64,000 bases of DNA, taken from the NCBI RefSeq assembly GCF_039544105.1, contig NZ_BAABLA010000007.1; one strand, written 5' to 3'. Source of the stretch: Haloechinothrix_A salitolerans. GTDB taxonomy: Bacteria; Actinomycetota; Actinomycetes; Mycobacteriales; Pseudonocardiaceae. Below the pieces are notes generated by a model. It was not told the DNA's origin, searched no databases, and saw nothing but the letters and a program-made list of their open reading frames with translations. Positions 16,941-24,363 of the stretch are shown here, piece after piece (the first letter of the stretch is position 1; each line of letters begins with the position of its first letter). A program made the translations under genes and the position numbers.

Positions 16941-19249
16941 CCACGACAGTTTCGGCGGCCGCCACCCGGTCGACCGCGGCTCGTGCCTGGGCATGGCCAC
17001 TGGATCTGAACCGCTACCGACGCCACGGCCAGCTTGCCGACGCCGAATCCGACGGGCTGCACACGCTCGGATTCGAGCTGCTGCGGCTCGGCCAGGACCG
17101 CAATTCGCAAGGCTGGCAAGCGATTCGGCGGCTAACAGCACCGCTGGACGACACGCAGACGATGCTGCACTGGCATCCCGACAACCGGTATCAGCGTCGG
17201 TTCGCCCGCGATGCCGCGGCTGTCGTGCTGCACCACTGCGCCGAGCTCGGCCGGGCGTTCTGGGCCTGGTCGACACACGAGTGGGCTGAGCTGCTGCGCC
17301 CCGAGCACCTGCGCCATCGCTATCCCGGACAGGTCGGCATGTCCGCCCGCCCCTATCTGCTCGCCTATGCTTACCTGCTGACCCGGTTCACCGCGTTCGA
17401 CCTGGTTGGGCCGTTCGAGCGACGGTCGTTGGCGCAGAAGGTGTTCGGCGCCGACGCCGTCGAGCAGGCGATCGAGCCGATCCGCGAGGTCCTGACCGGT
17501 TGGGGCTACCGCGCCAACGAACTGGCCCCGCTGGTCTGCACCCTGCTGCTACTCAACGGCAGCCCACGGCTGAGTGACCTGTCCTCGGAGGTGCTGGCCG
17601 AGCTGCGCACGCATCCGGCGATGCAGCGTCACCATCACATCCGTCACCTGCACGGCATTCATCGGGCCCTGGCGGCGCTCGGGCATGCCGGAGCGCCACC
17701 GGCGCCGAAATACGGTGACGGGCCCGCCCCGATCACGGGCACCGCCGCGGCCTGGGCGCAGTGGGTCGAACGCTGGCACGCCACCGCGACCCTGGAGCCG
17801 ACCACACGGGACATCTACCGGGTCGTGCTCGCCAAGATTGGTCGATGGCTCGCCGCCGAACACCCCGACATCACCGAGCCGGGCCAGTGGACCCGACAGA
17901 CCTGCGCGGCCTGGGTCGCCGCCGTCGACCGGATGACCGTCGGCGATCACGCCCAGTCCGCGGCCTGGCTCAACGGACGCCACGGCGATCTTGGAAAACC
18001 GTTGTCGCCGAAGACTAAACGCGCCTATCTGCGCGTCGCACGCACCTTCTTCCGCGACTGCCAGGACTGGGAGTGGATGCAGCGCCGGTTCGACCCCGCG
18101 CGAGCGCTGGCCACCCCACCCAGCATCACAGCGTTGCAAGGCCCGGATCCCCGCGTGATCGCCGACGACATCTGGGCGAAACTGCTCTGGGCCGGCCTCA
18201 ACCTCGACAGCGCAGACCTGCCCAGCGGCTGCGCGCACCCTCTCGAGATGGTCCGCGCCATCACGCTCACCTGGTTGTTCAGCGGCCAGCGCAGCGACGA
18301 AATCGCCCGCATCCGCGTCGGCTGCATCCGCTGGCAACACGACCGCACACCGACCAACGACGATCCCAGCCAAGCCAGCGACGCCGTCTGCCTGCTCGAC
18401 GTCCCCACGCACAAGACCGGCACCGCGTTCACCAAGCCGGTCGACCCGCTGCTAGGCCAGGGCATCGAGGAATGGCAGGCCGTCCGGCCGCCGCAACCAG
18501 CCATACTCGACCACAAAACCGGCGAACGGGTGCACTTCCTGTTCGCCGTCCGCGCCGGGCGGATCAGCAAGAACTACATCAACGAAAAGATCATCCCGAT
18601 GCTCTGCCGCAAAGCCGGCGTCCCCACCGTCGACGTTCGCGGACGCATCACCAGCCACCGAGCCCGCTCCACCATCGCGACGCAGCTCTACAACGCCAAG
18701 GAGCCCATGACGTTGTTCGAGCTGCAGGCCTGGCTCGGACACCGCAGCCCGGAATCGACCCAGCACTACGCCAAGATCAGCCCGAACACCCTCGCCAAGG
18801 CCTACAACGACGCCGGCTACTTCGCCCGCAACACCCGCACCATCGAGGTCCTCGTCGACCGCGACGCCGTCACCAGCGGCACCGCGGCGGCCGGCCAACC
18901 CTGGCAGCACTACGACCTCGGCCACGGCTTCTGCACCTACACCTTCTTCGAGCAATGCCCGCACCGGATGGCCTGCGCCCGCTGCGACTTCTACACACCC
19001 AAGGACTCGAGCAAAAGCCAACTCCTGCAAGCGAAAACGAACCTGCAGCGAATGGAGGCGAGCATCCCACTCACCGACGACGAACAGGCCGCCGTCGAGG
19101 ACGGTCAGGCCGCCCTCGACCAGCTGCTGCAACGCCTCGCCGACGTCCCCACCCCCAACGGGGCCACACCGCGAGAACTCGGCACCCCGGTGACACTCAC
19201 CCAGCTACCGATCGTAGCCGTCAACCACGGTCGACCAGCACGAACTTGA
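16937..19249 (+). CDS. Large tyrosine recombinase with cysteine-rich C-terminus (TnpA-like, intact)
   Basis: ATG 16937 overlaps the previous stop, giving 770 residues; the long open frame upstream is non-coding on this strand. Residues about 285-385 form a SAM-like core-binding domain. The catalytic domain follows with the full set: arginine (SGQRSDEIARIRVG), HRARST, LGHRS and tyrosine (TQHYAK, near residue 615). The last about 150 residues hold HGFCTYTFFEQCPHRMACARC, a likely metal-binding site, then a coiled coil. The protein matches the decayed gene at 3372-5271. No sister recombinase or DUF6262 gene follows, so the cluster is incomplete here. It would cut and join DNA at an element-specific site. 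Confidence 0.85.
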   Translation: MTTTVSAAATRSTAARAWAWPLDLNRYRRHGQLADAESDGLHTLGFELLRLGQDRNSQGWQAIRRLTAPLDDTQTMLHWHPDNRYQRRFARDAAAVVLHHCAELGRAFWAWSTHEWAELLRPEHLRHRYPGQVGMSARPYLLAYAYLLTRFTAFDLVGPFERRSLAQKVFGADAVEQAIEPIREVLTGWGYRANELAPLVCTLLLLNGSPRLSDLSSEVLAELRTHPAMQRHHHIRHLHGIHRALAALGHAGAPPAPKYGDGPAPITGTAAAWAQWVERWHATATLEPTTRDIYRVVLAKIGRWLAAEHPDITEPGQWTRQTCAAWVAAVDRMTVGDHAQSAAWLNGRHGDLGKPLSPKTKRAYLRVARTFFRDCQDWEWMQRRFDPARALATPPSITALQGPDPRVIADDIWAKLLWAGLNLDSADLPSGCAHPLEMVRAITLTWLFSGQRSDEIARIRVGCIRWQHDRTPTNDDPSQASDAVCLLDVPTHKTGTAFTKPVDPLLGQGIEEWQAVRPPQPAILDHKTGERVHFLFAVRAGRISKNYINEKIIPMLCRKAGVPTVDVRGRITSHRARSTIATQLYNAKEPMTLFELQAWLGHRSPESTQHYAKISPNTLAKAYNDAGYFARNTRTIEVLVDRDAVTSGTAAAGQPWQHYDLGHGFCTYTFFEQCPHRMACARCDFYTPKDSSKSQLLQAKTNLQRMEASIPLTDDEQAAVEDGQAALDQLLQRLADVPTPNGATPRELGTPVTLTQLPIVAVNHGRPART

Positions 19250-19285
19250 CAAACCTGATTCCACAGAACAACCGAGCAAGCAGCG

Positions 19286-19426
19286 ATGAAATGCCTCTAC
19301 CTCGTCACCCGAAGCCTCGACCCGACCGGGACGGGAGCCACCCGATGGATGATGCGCTGGAAGCCAGTAATCAACGCATTCGCCATCACCTTCGGTGACC
19401 GCTGGCCGGCGGCCGAGACCTACTGA
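19286..19426 (+). pseudogene. IS256-type transposase, C-terminal remnant
   Basis: Forty-six residues beginning MKCLYLVTRSLDP, with RWKPVINAFAITFGDRWPAA near the end, match the conserved end of IS256/Mutator-family transposases, in which a W-K-a-l-N-x-F-x-I-x-F-x-x-R segment closes the protein. No catalytic DDE part is present upstream, where the large recombinase ends 36 bp earlier. It is a relic that marks an earlier insertion or deletion. Confidence 0.6.
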
Positions 19427-19876
19427 CCAACTACGCCGGAAACACCGTTCACGTTACGGACCCGCCGAATCCGGCGCTGGTATCTGTGGCGTTCGGCGGA
19501 GCGCAGTGAAGCGTGCGCGTGCCGCGGTTCTTCGTGCCGGAGCTGAGACCATCCGGGAACGCGGGTGACCAGACGCGGATGCGGCTTTCCTCGGGCGGCG
19601 TGGCGTGGCAGCCGGTACCGGCGTGGGAGATCCGGACCGGTCCTCCCACGCCGGGTTGGTCAGCTCTCGGGCGGGTTTTGCGAGGCTGGACGGTGTGCCC
19701 TGGTCGCCCTGGCGGTGCGCGATCCGCCCGACGCCGGGAACGGTGTGGACCTCCTTACTGGTGTCGTTGAGCGCGTGTACATGCTTGACCGATGTGTTGA
19801 TTCCCCGACTTGGCTCAATTTAGTGCGCACTGTCGTGCTGGTGGATGGCGTCGAGCGCGTCGCTGAGTGAGGTGTG
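19427..19876. other. Intergenic stretch with no recognisable gene
   Basis: About 450 bp lie between the IS256 relic and the second 44-bp sequence. Open frames exist on the plus strand (for example 19513-19770) but they have no ribosome site, no known motif and a composition like shifted-frame GC-rich DNA. The first part may be the end of the IS256 relic. Confidence 0.4.
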
Positions 19877-19920
19877 TCTGAGTTAATTGACCAATCGCGG
19901 GTTGAAATACCCAGCCACGG
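19877..19920 (+). repeat. 44-bp element-end-like sequence, copy 2
   Basis: Same orientation and length as 11077-11120: the first 10 bp and the last 16-18 bp agree and the middle differs. It lies 52 bp before the N at 19972. With copy 1 it brackets about 8.8 kb that contains the second recombinase unit, the conjugation genes and the intact large recombinase. Confidence 0.6.
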
Positions 19921-19971
19921 CCGGTGCGTGGTCATTGGTTCTCCTCAGGTGCTCTGCTTCGACGGTATGCC

Positions 19972-19972
19972 N
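19972..19972. other. Single N: contig join
   Basis: A single ambiguous base separates the element-end-like region from the 5'-truncated secreted protein gene at 19973. It is the third such join in the accessory region. Confidence 0.7.
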
Positions 19973-20446
19973 AAGGAGCGCCAGCATGCCAAGGCCGTGT
20001 GTCCCTCGGGCAAGCGGGCCATCGGCTCCGGCGCGCGGGTGAACTACGCCGCCACCGGTGAAGTCGCGCTGCAGATCGCACGGGCGTCGGGCACGGGTGA
20101 CATCACCCGAGCGCAGGCGCGCGAGGAGGCGAACGGCTACAGCGGGAACTGGAACGTCACCGCCTACGCGGTGTGCGTGAACCGGCCGTACGGCTACGAG
20201 GTCGTCTACGGTGCCTCGTCGGAGCGGGACTCGGAAGCGACCAAGACCGCGCACGCGACCTGTCCTAGCGGCAAGCGGGTGCACGGCGCCGGCGCGGCGA
20301 CCATCAACAACGCCCCAGCCGGTGTCGGGCTGCAAGTCGTCTATCCCTACAACAGCCTGGACCGAGTGATGGCGCATGCGGTGGAGACCTCACCCACGAG
20401 CGAGGACTGGGACTTCATCGTGGCCCAGGCGATCTGCGCCTACTAA
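19973..20446 (+). CDS. Probable secreted protein, 5'-truncated
   Basis: Open from the contig join to TAA 20444. The 157 residues contain repeated modules with the pattern A-x-CPSGKR, then G-x-G and an AICAY or AVCVN end (cysteines in AVCPSGKR, YAVCVNR, ATCPSGKR and AICAY), typical of extracellular actinobacterial proteins with disulfides. The signal peptide would be in the missing 5' part. Function unknown. A strong hairpin follows its stop. Confidence 0.6.
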   Translation, partial: KERQHAKAVCPSGKRAIGSGARVNYAATGEVALQIARASGTGDITRAQAREEANGYSGNWNVTAYAVCVNRPYGYEVVYGASSERDSEATKTAHATCPSGKRVHGAGAATINNAPAGVGLQVVYPYNSLDRVMAHAVETSPTSEDWDFIVAQAICAY

Positions 20447-20450
20447 CCAC

Positions 20451-20496
20451 CACGGACCTGTTCCTCCCGGTACGTGCCGGGAGGAACAGGTCCGTG
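20451..20496. terminator. Bidirectional terminator hairpin
   Basis: A perfect 20-bp inverted repeat (20451-20470 with 20477-20496) has a 6-base loop TACGTG. It lies between the stop of the secreted protein gene and the stop of the minus-strand aldolase gene, so it can serve both. It has no T tract, which is common for GC-rich actinobacterial terminators. Confidence 0.85.
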
Positions 20497-20510
20497 TCCG
20501 GCCAGTCCCG

Positions 20511-21554
20511 CTAAGCCGTCGCGGCCTGCCGCTCCTCGGCGATCTCCAACGCGATGTTGATGATCATGTCTTCCTGGCCGCCGACATACCGGCGCTCGCC
20601 GCAGCGATACAGGATCTCGTGCGCGGGCACGTCGTAGCGCTCGGCCGCGCGCTCGGCGTGCAGCAGGAATGACGAATACACCCCGGCCACGCCCTGCACA
20701 ATCGACGACCGATCCATCACAGGCAGCCGGGTGATGAACGGCTTGACCACGTTCTCGGCGGCGTCCATCAGCACGTCCTTGTCGACACCGGTCTCGACAC
20801 CGAGGCGGTAGAACGTCGCCGCCAACACCTCGGTCGGCGAGTTGCCCGCACCGGCGCCGAGCGCGACCAACGAACCGTCGATCTGCCGCGCCCCCGCTCG
20901 ATACGCCAACACCGAGTTCGCCACACCGAACGACAGGTTCTGATGCCCGTGATAACCCACCTGCGCCTGCCCGTCGAACTCGGCGATCAACGCTTCTACG
21001 CGGTCGGCGGCCTCCTCCAGGATCAGCGCGCCGGCCGAGTCGACCACGTACACGCACTGGCAGCCAGCGTCGACCATGATCCGGCCCTGCTTGGCCAGCT
21101 CTTCCGGGGTGGACATGTGCGAGAGCATCAAGAACCCGACCGTCTCCAACCCCAGGTCGCGGGCGGCCTGGAAATGCTGGATCGACACGTCGGCCTCCGT
21201 GCAGTGCGTAGCGATCCGCACCGCACCCGCCCCCAGATCGGCGGCCGCCCGCAAATCGGTGACCGTGCCAAGCCCAGGCAGCAGCAGCACGGCGATCTTG
21301 GCTCGTTGCGCCTCGTCGACGGCGGCCTCGATCAGCGTGCGCTCGTCGACCAGCGAGAAGCCGTAGTTGAACGTCGACCCGCCCAGCCCGTCACCGTGGC
21401 TGACCTCGATCAGCGACACCCCGGCATCGTCGAGGGCACGTACCGTGTCGCGCACGTTGGCCTCGGTGAACTGGTGCGCCATCGCGTGGCTGCCGTCCCG
21501 CAGCGAGGTGTCGACGATCCGGACGTCGCGCGCAACGTTGTCCCAGATGCCCAT
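20511..21554 (-). CDS. dmpG: 4-hydroxy-2-oxovalerate aldolase
   Basis: This 347-residue protein is a DRE-TIM aldolase. It opens with VRIVDTSLRDGSHA (the RDG-H metal and catalytic motif), has GYHGHQNLSFGVANS (HxH metal ligands) and the family-specific end RRYVGGQEDMI. It splits 4-hydroxy-2-oxoacids into pyruvate and an aldehyde, and passes the aldehyde to the dehydrogenase encoded by the neighbouring gene. Its ATG overlaps the dehydrogenase stop (TGATG), fitting the known two-protein channeling complex. In actinobacteria such pairs serve aromatic meta-cleavage or sterol-ring pathways (hsaF/hsaG); which one applies here cannot be told because the hydratase and dioxygenase genes are not in view. 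Confidence 0.92.
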   Translation of the reverse strand: MGIWDNVARDVRIVDTSLRDGSHAMAHQFTEANVRDTVRALDDAGVSLIEVSHGDGLGGSTFNYGFSLVDERTLIEAAVDEAQRAKIAVLLLPGLGTVTDLRAAADLGAGAVRIATHCTEADVSIQHFQAARDLGLETVGFLMLSHMSTPEELAKQGRIMVDAGCQCVYVVDSAGALILEEAADRVEALIAEFDGQAQVGYHGHQNLSFGVANSVLAYRAGARQIDGSLVALGAGAGNSPTEVLAATFYRLGVETGVDKDVLMDAAENVVKPFITRLPVMDRSSIVQGVAGVYSSFLLHAERAAERYDVPAHEILYRCGERRYVGGQEDMIINIALEIAEERQAATA

Positions 21555-22474
21555 CAGGCCCGCACCGCCTTCCGGTCGGAGATGATCTTCTCGGCTAGCA
21601 GCTCCCCCGCCCGCGATGCGGCCGCGGTCATGATGTCGAGGTTGCCCGCGTAGGTAGGCAGGTAGTCACCATTGCCCGCGACTTCCAGGAACACCGCCAC
21701 CCTGGCGCGGCCGTTCCAGTTCGGCTGCGGGTCGTCGAACTGCGGGTCCGCCTTGAGCCGGTAGCCCGGCACGTAGACCTGGACGTCGGAAACCATGCGA
21801 TGGATCGACTCGCTGATCGCGTCACGATCGGCGTCCGGATCGATCGCGCAGAACACCGTGTCCCGCATGATCATCGGCGGCTCGACCGGGTTGATGATGA
21901 TGATCGCCTTACCCCGATCCGCACCACCGACCTTCTCGATGCCCGCTGCCGTGGTCTCGGTGAACTCGTCGATGTTCGCGCGCGTGCCAGGACCGGCCGA
22001 GCGCGACGACACCGACGCCACGATCTCCGCATGCGGCACCGGGGTGACACGCGAAACCGCGTGCACGATCGGGATCGTCGCCTGCCCACCACACGTGATC
22101 ATGTTGATGTTCGGCGCGGTCAACTGATCACCGATATTGACCACCGGACACGTGAACGGCCCCAGCGCCGCCGGGGTCAGATCGACGGCGGTCATGCCCG
22201 CTTCGGCGTAGCGCGGCGCGTTCGCGGCGTGCGCCTTCGCCGACGTCGCCTCGAACACGAGATCCGGCAGGCGGTCGCGGGTCAGCAGCCAGTCCACGCC
22301 CTCAGCCGACGTCTCCACCCCCAGCTCCGCCGCGCGGGTCAGCCCATCCGATTCGGGCACCACACCCACCATGTATCGCACATCGACCAACTCGCTACGA
22401 CGCAACTTCGCCAGCAGGTCGGTACCAATATTGCCGGGACCGACGATCGCGGCCACCGCCTTGTCCGTACTCAT
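21554..22474 (-). CDS. dmpF: Acetaldehyde dehydrogenase (acylating)
   Basis: The start is ATG 22474, with AGGGG before it, giving 306 residues. It has the Rossmann opening AIVGPGNIGTDL, the catalytic-cysteine segment NMITCGGQATIPI, and the PNWNGRARVAVFLEVAGNGDYLP end typical of this family. It oxidises acetaldehyde or propanal to the acyl-CoA with NAD+ and CoA, in complex with the aldolase encoded downstream. The divergent IclR gene starts 40 bp away and is the likely regulator. Confidence 0.93.
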   Translation of the reverse strand: MSTDKAVAAIVGPGNIGTDLLAKLRRSELVDVRYMVGVVPESDGLTRAAELGVETSAEGVDWLLTRDRLPDLVFEATSAKAHAANAPRYAEAGMTAVDLTPAALGPFTCPVVNIGDQLTAPNINMITCGGQATIPIVHAVSRVTPVPHAEIVASVSSRSAGPGTRANIDEFTETTAAGIEKVGGADRGKAIIIINPVEPPMIMRDTVFCAIDPDADRDAISESIHRMVSDVQVYVPGYRLKADPQFDDPQPNWNGRARVAVFLEVAGNGDYLPTYAGNLDIMTAAASRAGELLAEKIISDRKAVRA

Positions 22475-22514
22475 GCCCCTTACCGTGCGCGCCCACATAC
22501 GGCACACTCAACGC
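22475..22514. promoter_or_regulatory. Divergent promoter region between dmpF-like and IclR genes
   Basis: Only 40 bp separate the two start codons, so promoters and any IclR operator must lie here or overlap the coding starts. No clear palindrome was identified by eye. Confidence 0.5.
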
Positions 22515-23309
22515 ATGCGTACCGGTCAGCGGAACAATGAGACTCACCCGTCCGGCGCCGAGCCGTCGGGTGCCGCGGCCGCCGACCCGTCCACGGCCGC
22601 CAGGCTCACCGCGCTCCTGGCGGCCTTCCAACCCGGCGACGACGCACTCGGCGTCTCCGAACTCGCCCGCCGCACCGGACTGCCGAAGACCAGCGTCCAC
22701 CGACTCTCCCGGCACCTCATCGACCACGGACTACTCGAACCCGACGGCACCGCACTACGACTCGGGCTGAAACTCTTCGAAATCGGCCAACTCGCCGTCC
22801 GCCAACGCGGACTCGTCGACACCGCCCGCCCACTACTCGCCGACCTCCGCGAAGCCACCCACAACACCGTCCACCTCGCCACCCTCGAAGGCACCGAAGT
22901 CGTCTACCTCGACGTCCTGAAAGGTCCAGACGCACCCCGACTGCCCTCCCGCATCGGCGGCCGATTCCCCGCACACGCCACCGGCGTCGGCAAAGCCATC
23001 CTCGCCTACTCTCCCGACGACGTCGCCGATACGGTGATCGCCGCAGGGCTGCCACGTATCAGCAGACGCACCATCACCTCCCCTGCGATGCTGCGACGCC
23101 AACTCACCAAGATCGCCGACGAAGGCACCGCCTACGAACGCGAAGAATCCAGCATCGGCACCGTCTGCGTCGCCAGCCCCATCCTCAACGCCGACGGCCA
23201 AGCGGTAGCGGCGATCTCAGTGGCGGGATGGGTCAACCGCATGCGCACCGAGCGGATCGCACCAGCGGTACGCACCGCGGCATTGGCGCTGTCCCGGACA
23301 GTCCGCTGA
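22515..23309 (+). CDS. IclR-family transcriptional regulator
   Basis: The 264-residue protein has an N-terminal winged HTH (residues about 28-85: LGVSELARRTGLPKTSVHRL) and the IclR effector domain (GRFPAHATGVGKAILAY, then YEREESSIGTVCVASPI, AISVAGW). ATG 22515 is chosen because an earlier in-frame ATG would lie inside the divergent gene. IclR proteins sense small aromatic or organic acids and usually control adjacent catabolic genes; here these are the divergent aldehyde dehydrogenase and aldolase genes. Confidence 0.9.
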   Translation: MRTGQRNNETHPSGAEPSGAAAADPSTAARLTALLAAFQPGDDALGVSELARRTGLPKTSVHRLSRHLIDHGLLEPDGTALRLGLKLFEIGQLAVRQRGLVDTARPLLADLREATHNTVHLATLEGTEVVYLDVLKGPDAPRLPSRIGGRFPAHATGVGKAILAYSPDDVADTVIAAGLPRISRRTITSPAMLRRQLTKIADEGTAYEREESSIGTVCVASPILNADGQAVAAISVAGWVNRMRTERIAPAVRTAALALSRTVR

Positions 23310-23580
23310 GGACGGACACGAATCGTGGTCGGCGGCTGAGCCAGGCTTTGATCCCGATTCGAACCGGCCTCGATGTGTTCCTTGTCCCACTCAAACAGGT
23401 CGTGCGGAATCGCGGTGTCGCGCTGGACAGATCGATCTTGGACAGGTACTCAATCCACGGCAGACCCGTGAATCGCCGCATGCGCCTGCCTTCCCCCTAG
23501 ACCTACCCACCCATGGGCTTAGCTCTGGCGATACTCCGCGCCTACCCCACGCTCGCCCACCGTCACAGACAAGGAGCCCG

Positions 23581-24276
23581 ATGGACGTCCCCACCGCCCT
23601 CAAACGCGTCGGTATCGCCGTCGTCGCTGTCATCGCGGCATTTCTCGGCTATCAGCACGTGCCGGACCTGCCAGATCTGCTGGACCAACTAGACGACGCG
23701 ACCGGAACGTCGTCCCAAACCACCGACGCTCCACAGGCAGGTCCGCTGCCGATCGCCCCTGAGGACACCGGAGCACACTACGACCGCGACGACTGGCCAC
23801 ATTGGACGTACCAAGGCGAAGGCTGCGACATGCGGGACCGAATCCTGATCGAGCAGGGCCGGAGCGTGCGGCAGGGCGACGACTGCGCGATCACCGACGG
23901 AACCTGGCTGAGCAGCTACGACGGTGCGACCGTGACCGACCCCAGCGAACTCGACATCGACCACATCGTGCCGCTGGCGGAGGTCATGCGCTCCGGTCGG
24001 ATCGTCGACGGACGCCGCGTCGGGCCGCGTGACTGGACGAAAGAGGAACGCGAGCGGTACGCCAACGACCCCAAGGGGTTGATCGCCGTCACCGCGGCGA
24101 CGAACCGCGCCAAGGGCGACCAGGACCCAGCGCACTGGCTGCCGGAACGAGACCAATGCGGCTACGTGCGCCACTGGGTAGAGGTCAAGCACCGCTACAA
24201 GCTGTCCGCCGACCAGGACGAGGCGGAGGCGATCGCGAACGTACTCGACAACTGCCCCAGTGACCAGCGGGAATGA
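23581..24276 (+). CDS. Secreted HNH endonuclease family protein
   Basis: AAGGAG precedes ATG 23581; the product has 231 residues. Residues about 9-24 are a hydrophobic signal or anchor segment. The nuclease core is DIDHIVPLAEV (residues 125-135, the DH pair of the HNH motif), then TAATNRAKGDQDPAHWLP (the N and second H region) and a conserved CGYVRHWVEVK with a second cysteine near the end. These secreted actinobacterial proteins probably degrade extracellular DNA; direct evidence for this family is limited. It stands alone, with about 270 bp of gene-free DNA before it. Confidence 0.85.
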   Translation: MDVPTALKRVGIAVVAVIAAFLGYQHVPDLPDLLDQLDDATGTSSQTTDAPQAGPLPIAPEDTGAHYDRDDWPHWTYQGEGCDMRDRILIEQGRSVRQGDDCAITDGTWLSSYDGATVTDPSELDIDHIVPLAEVMRSGRIVDGRRVGPRDWTKEERERYANDPKGLIAVTAATNRAKGDQDPAHWLPERDQCGYVRHWVEVKHRYKLSADQDEAEAIANVLDNCPSDQRE

Positions 24277-24363
24277 CGCCGTCGTCCCGCGCCTGCTCCG
24301 CACTAGCCCAGACGAACGCCGCCAGCGTCGAGCGAGGGCTACGCCGCCTACGTCAAAACACCA

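Noticed and set aside
19513..19770. Plus-strand frame of 85 residues
   Set aside because: No ribosome site, no motif and overlapping alternatives in other frames; treated as gene-free sequence.
23310..23580. Possible transposase remnant on the minus strand
   Set aside because: The frame at 23233-23481 has a few IS-like words but no conserved motif; it cannot be supported.
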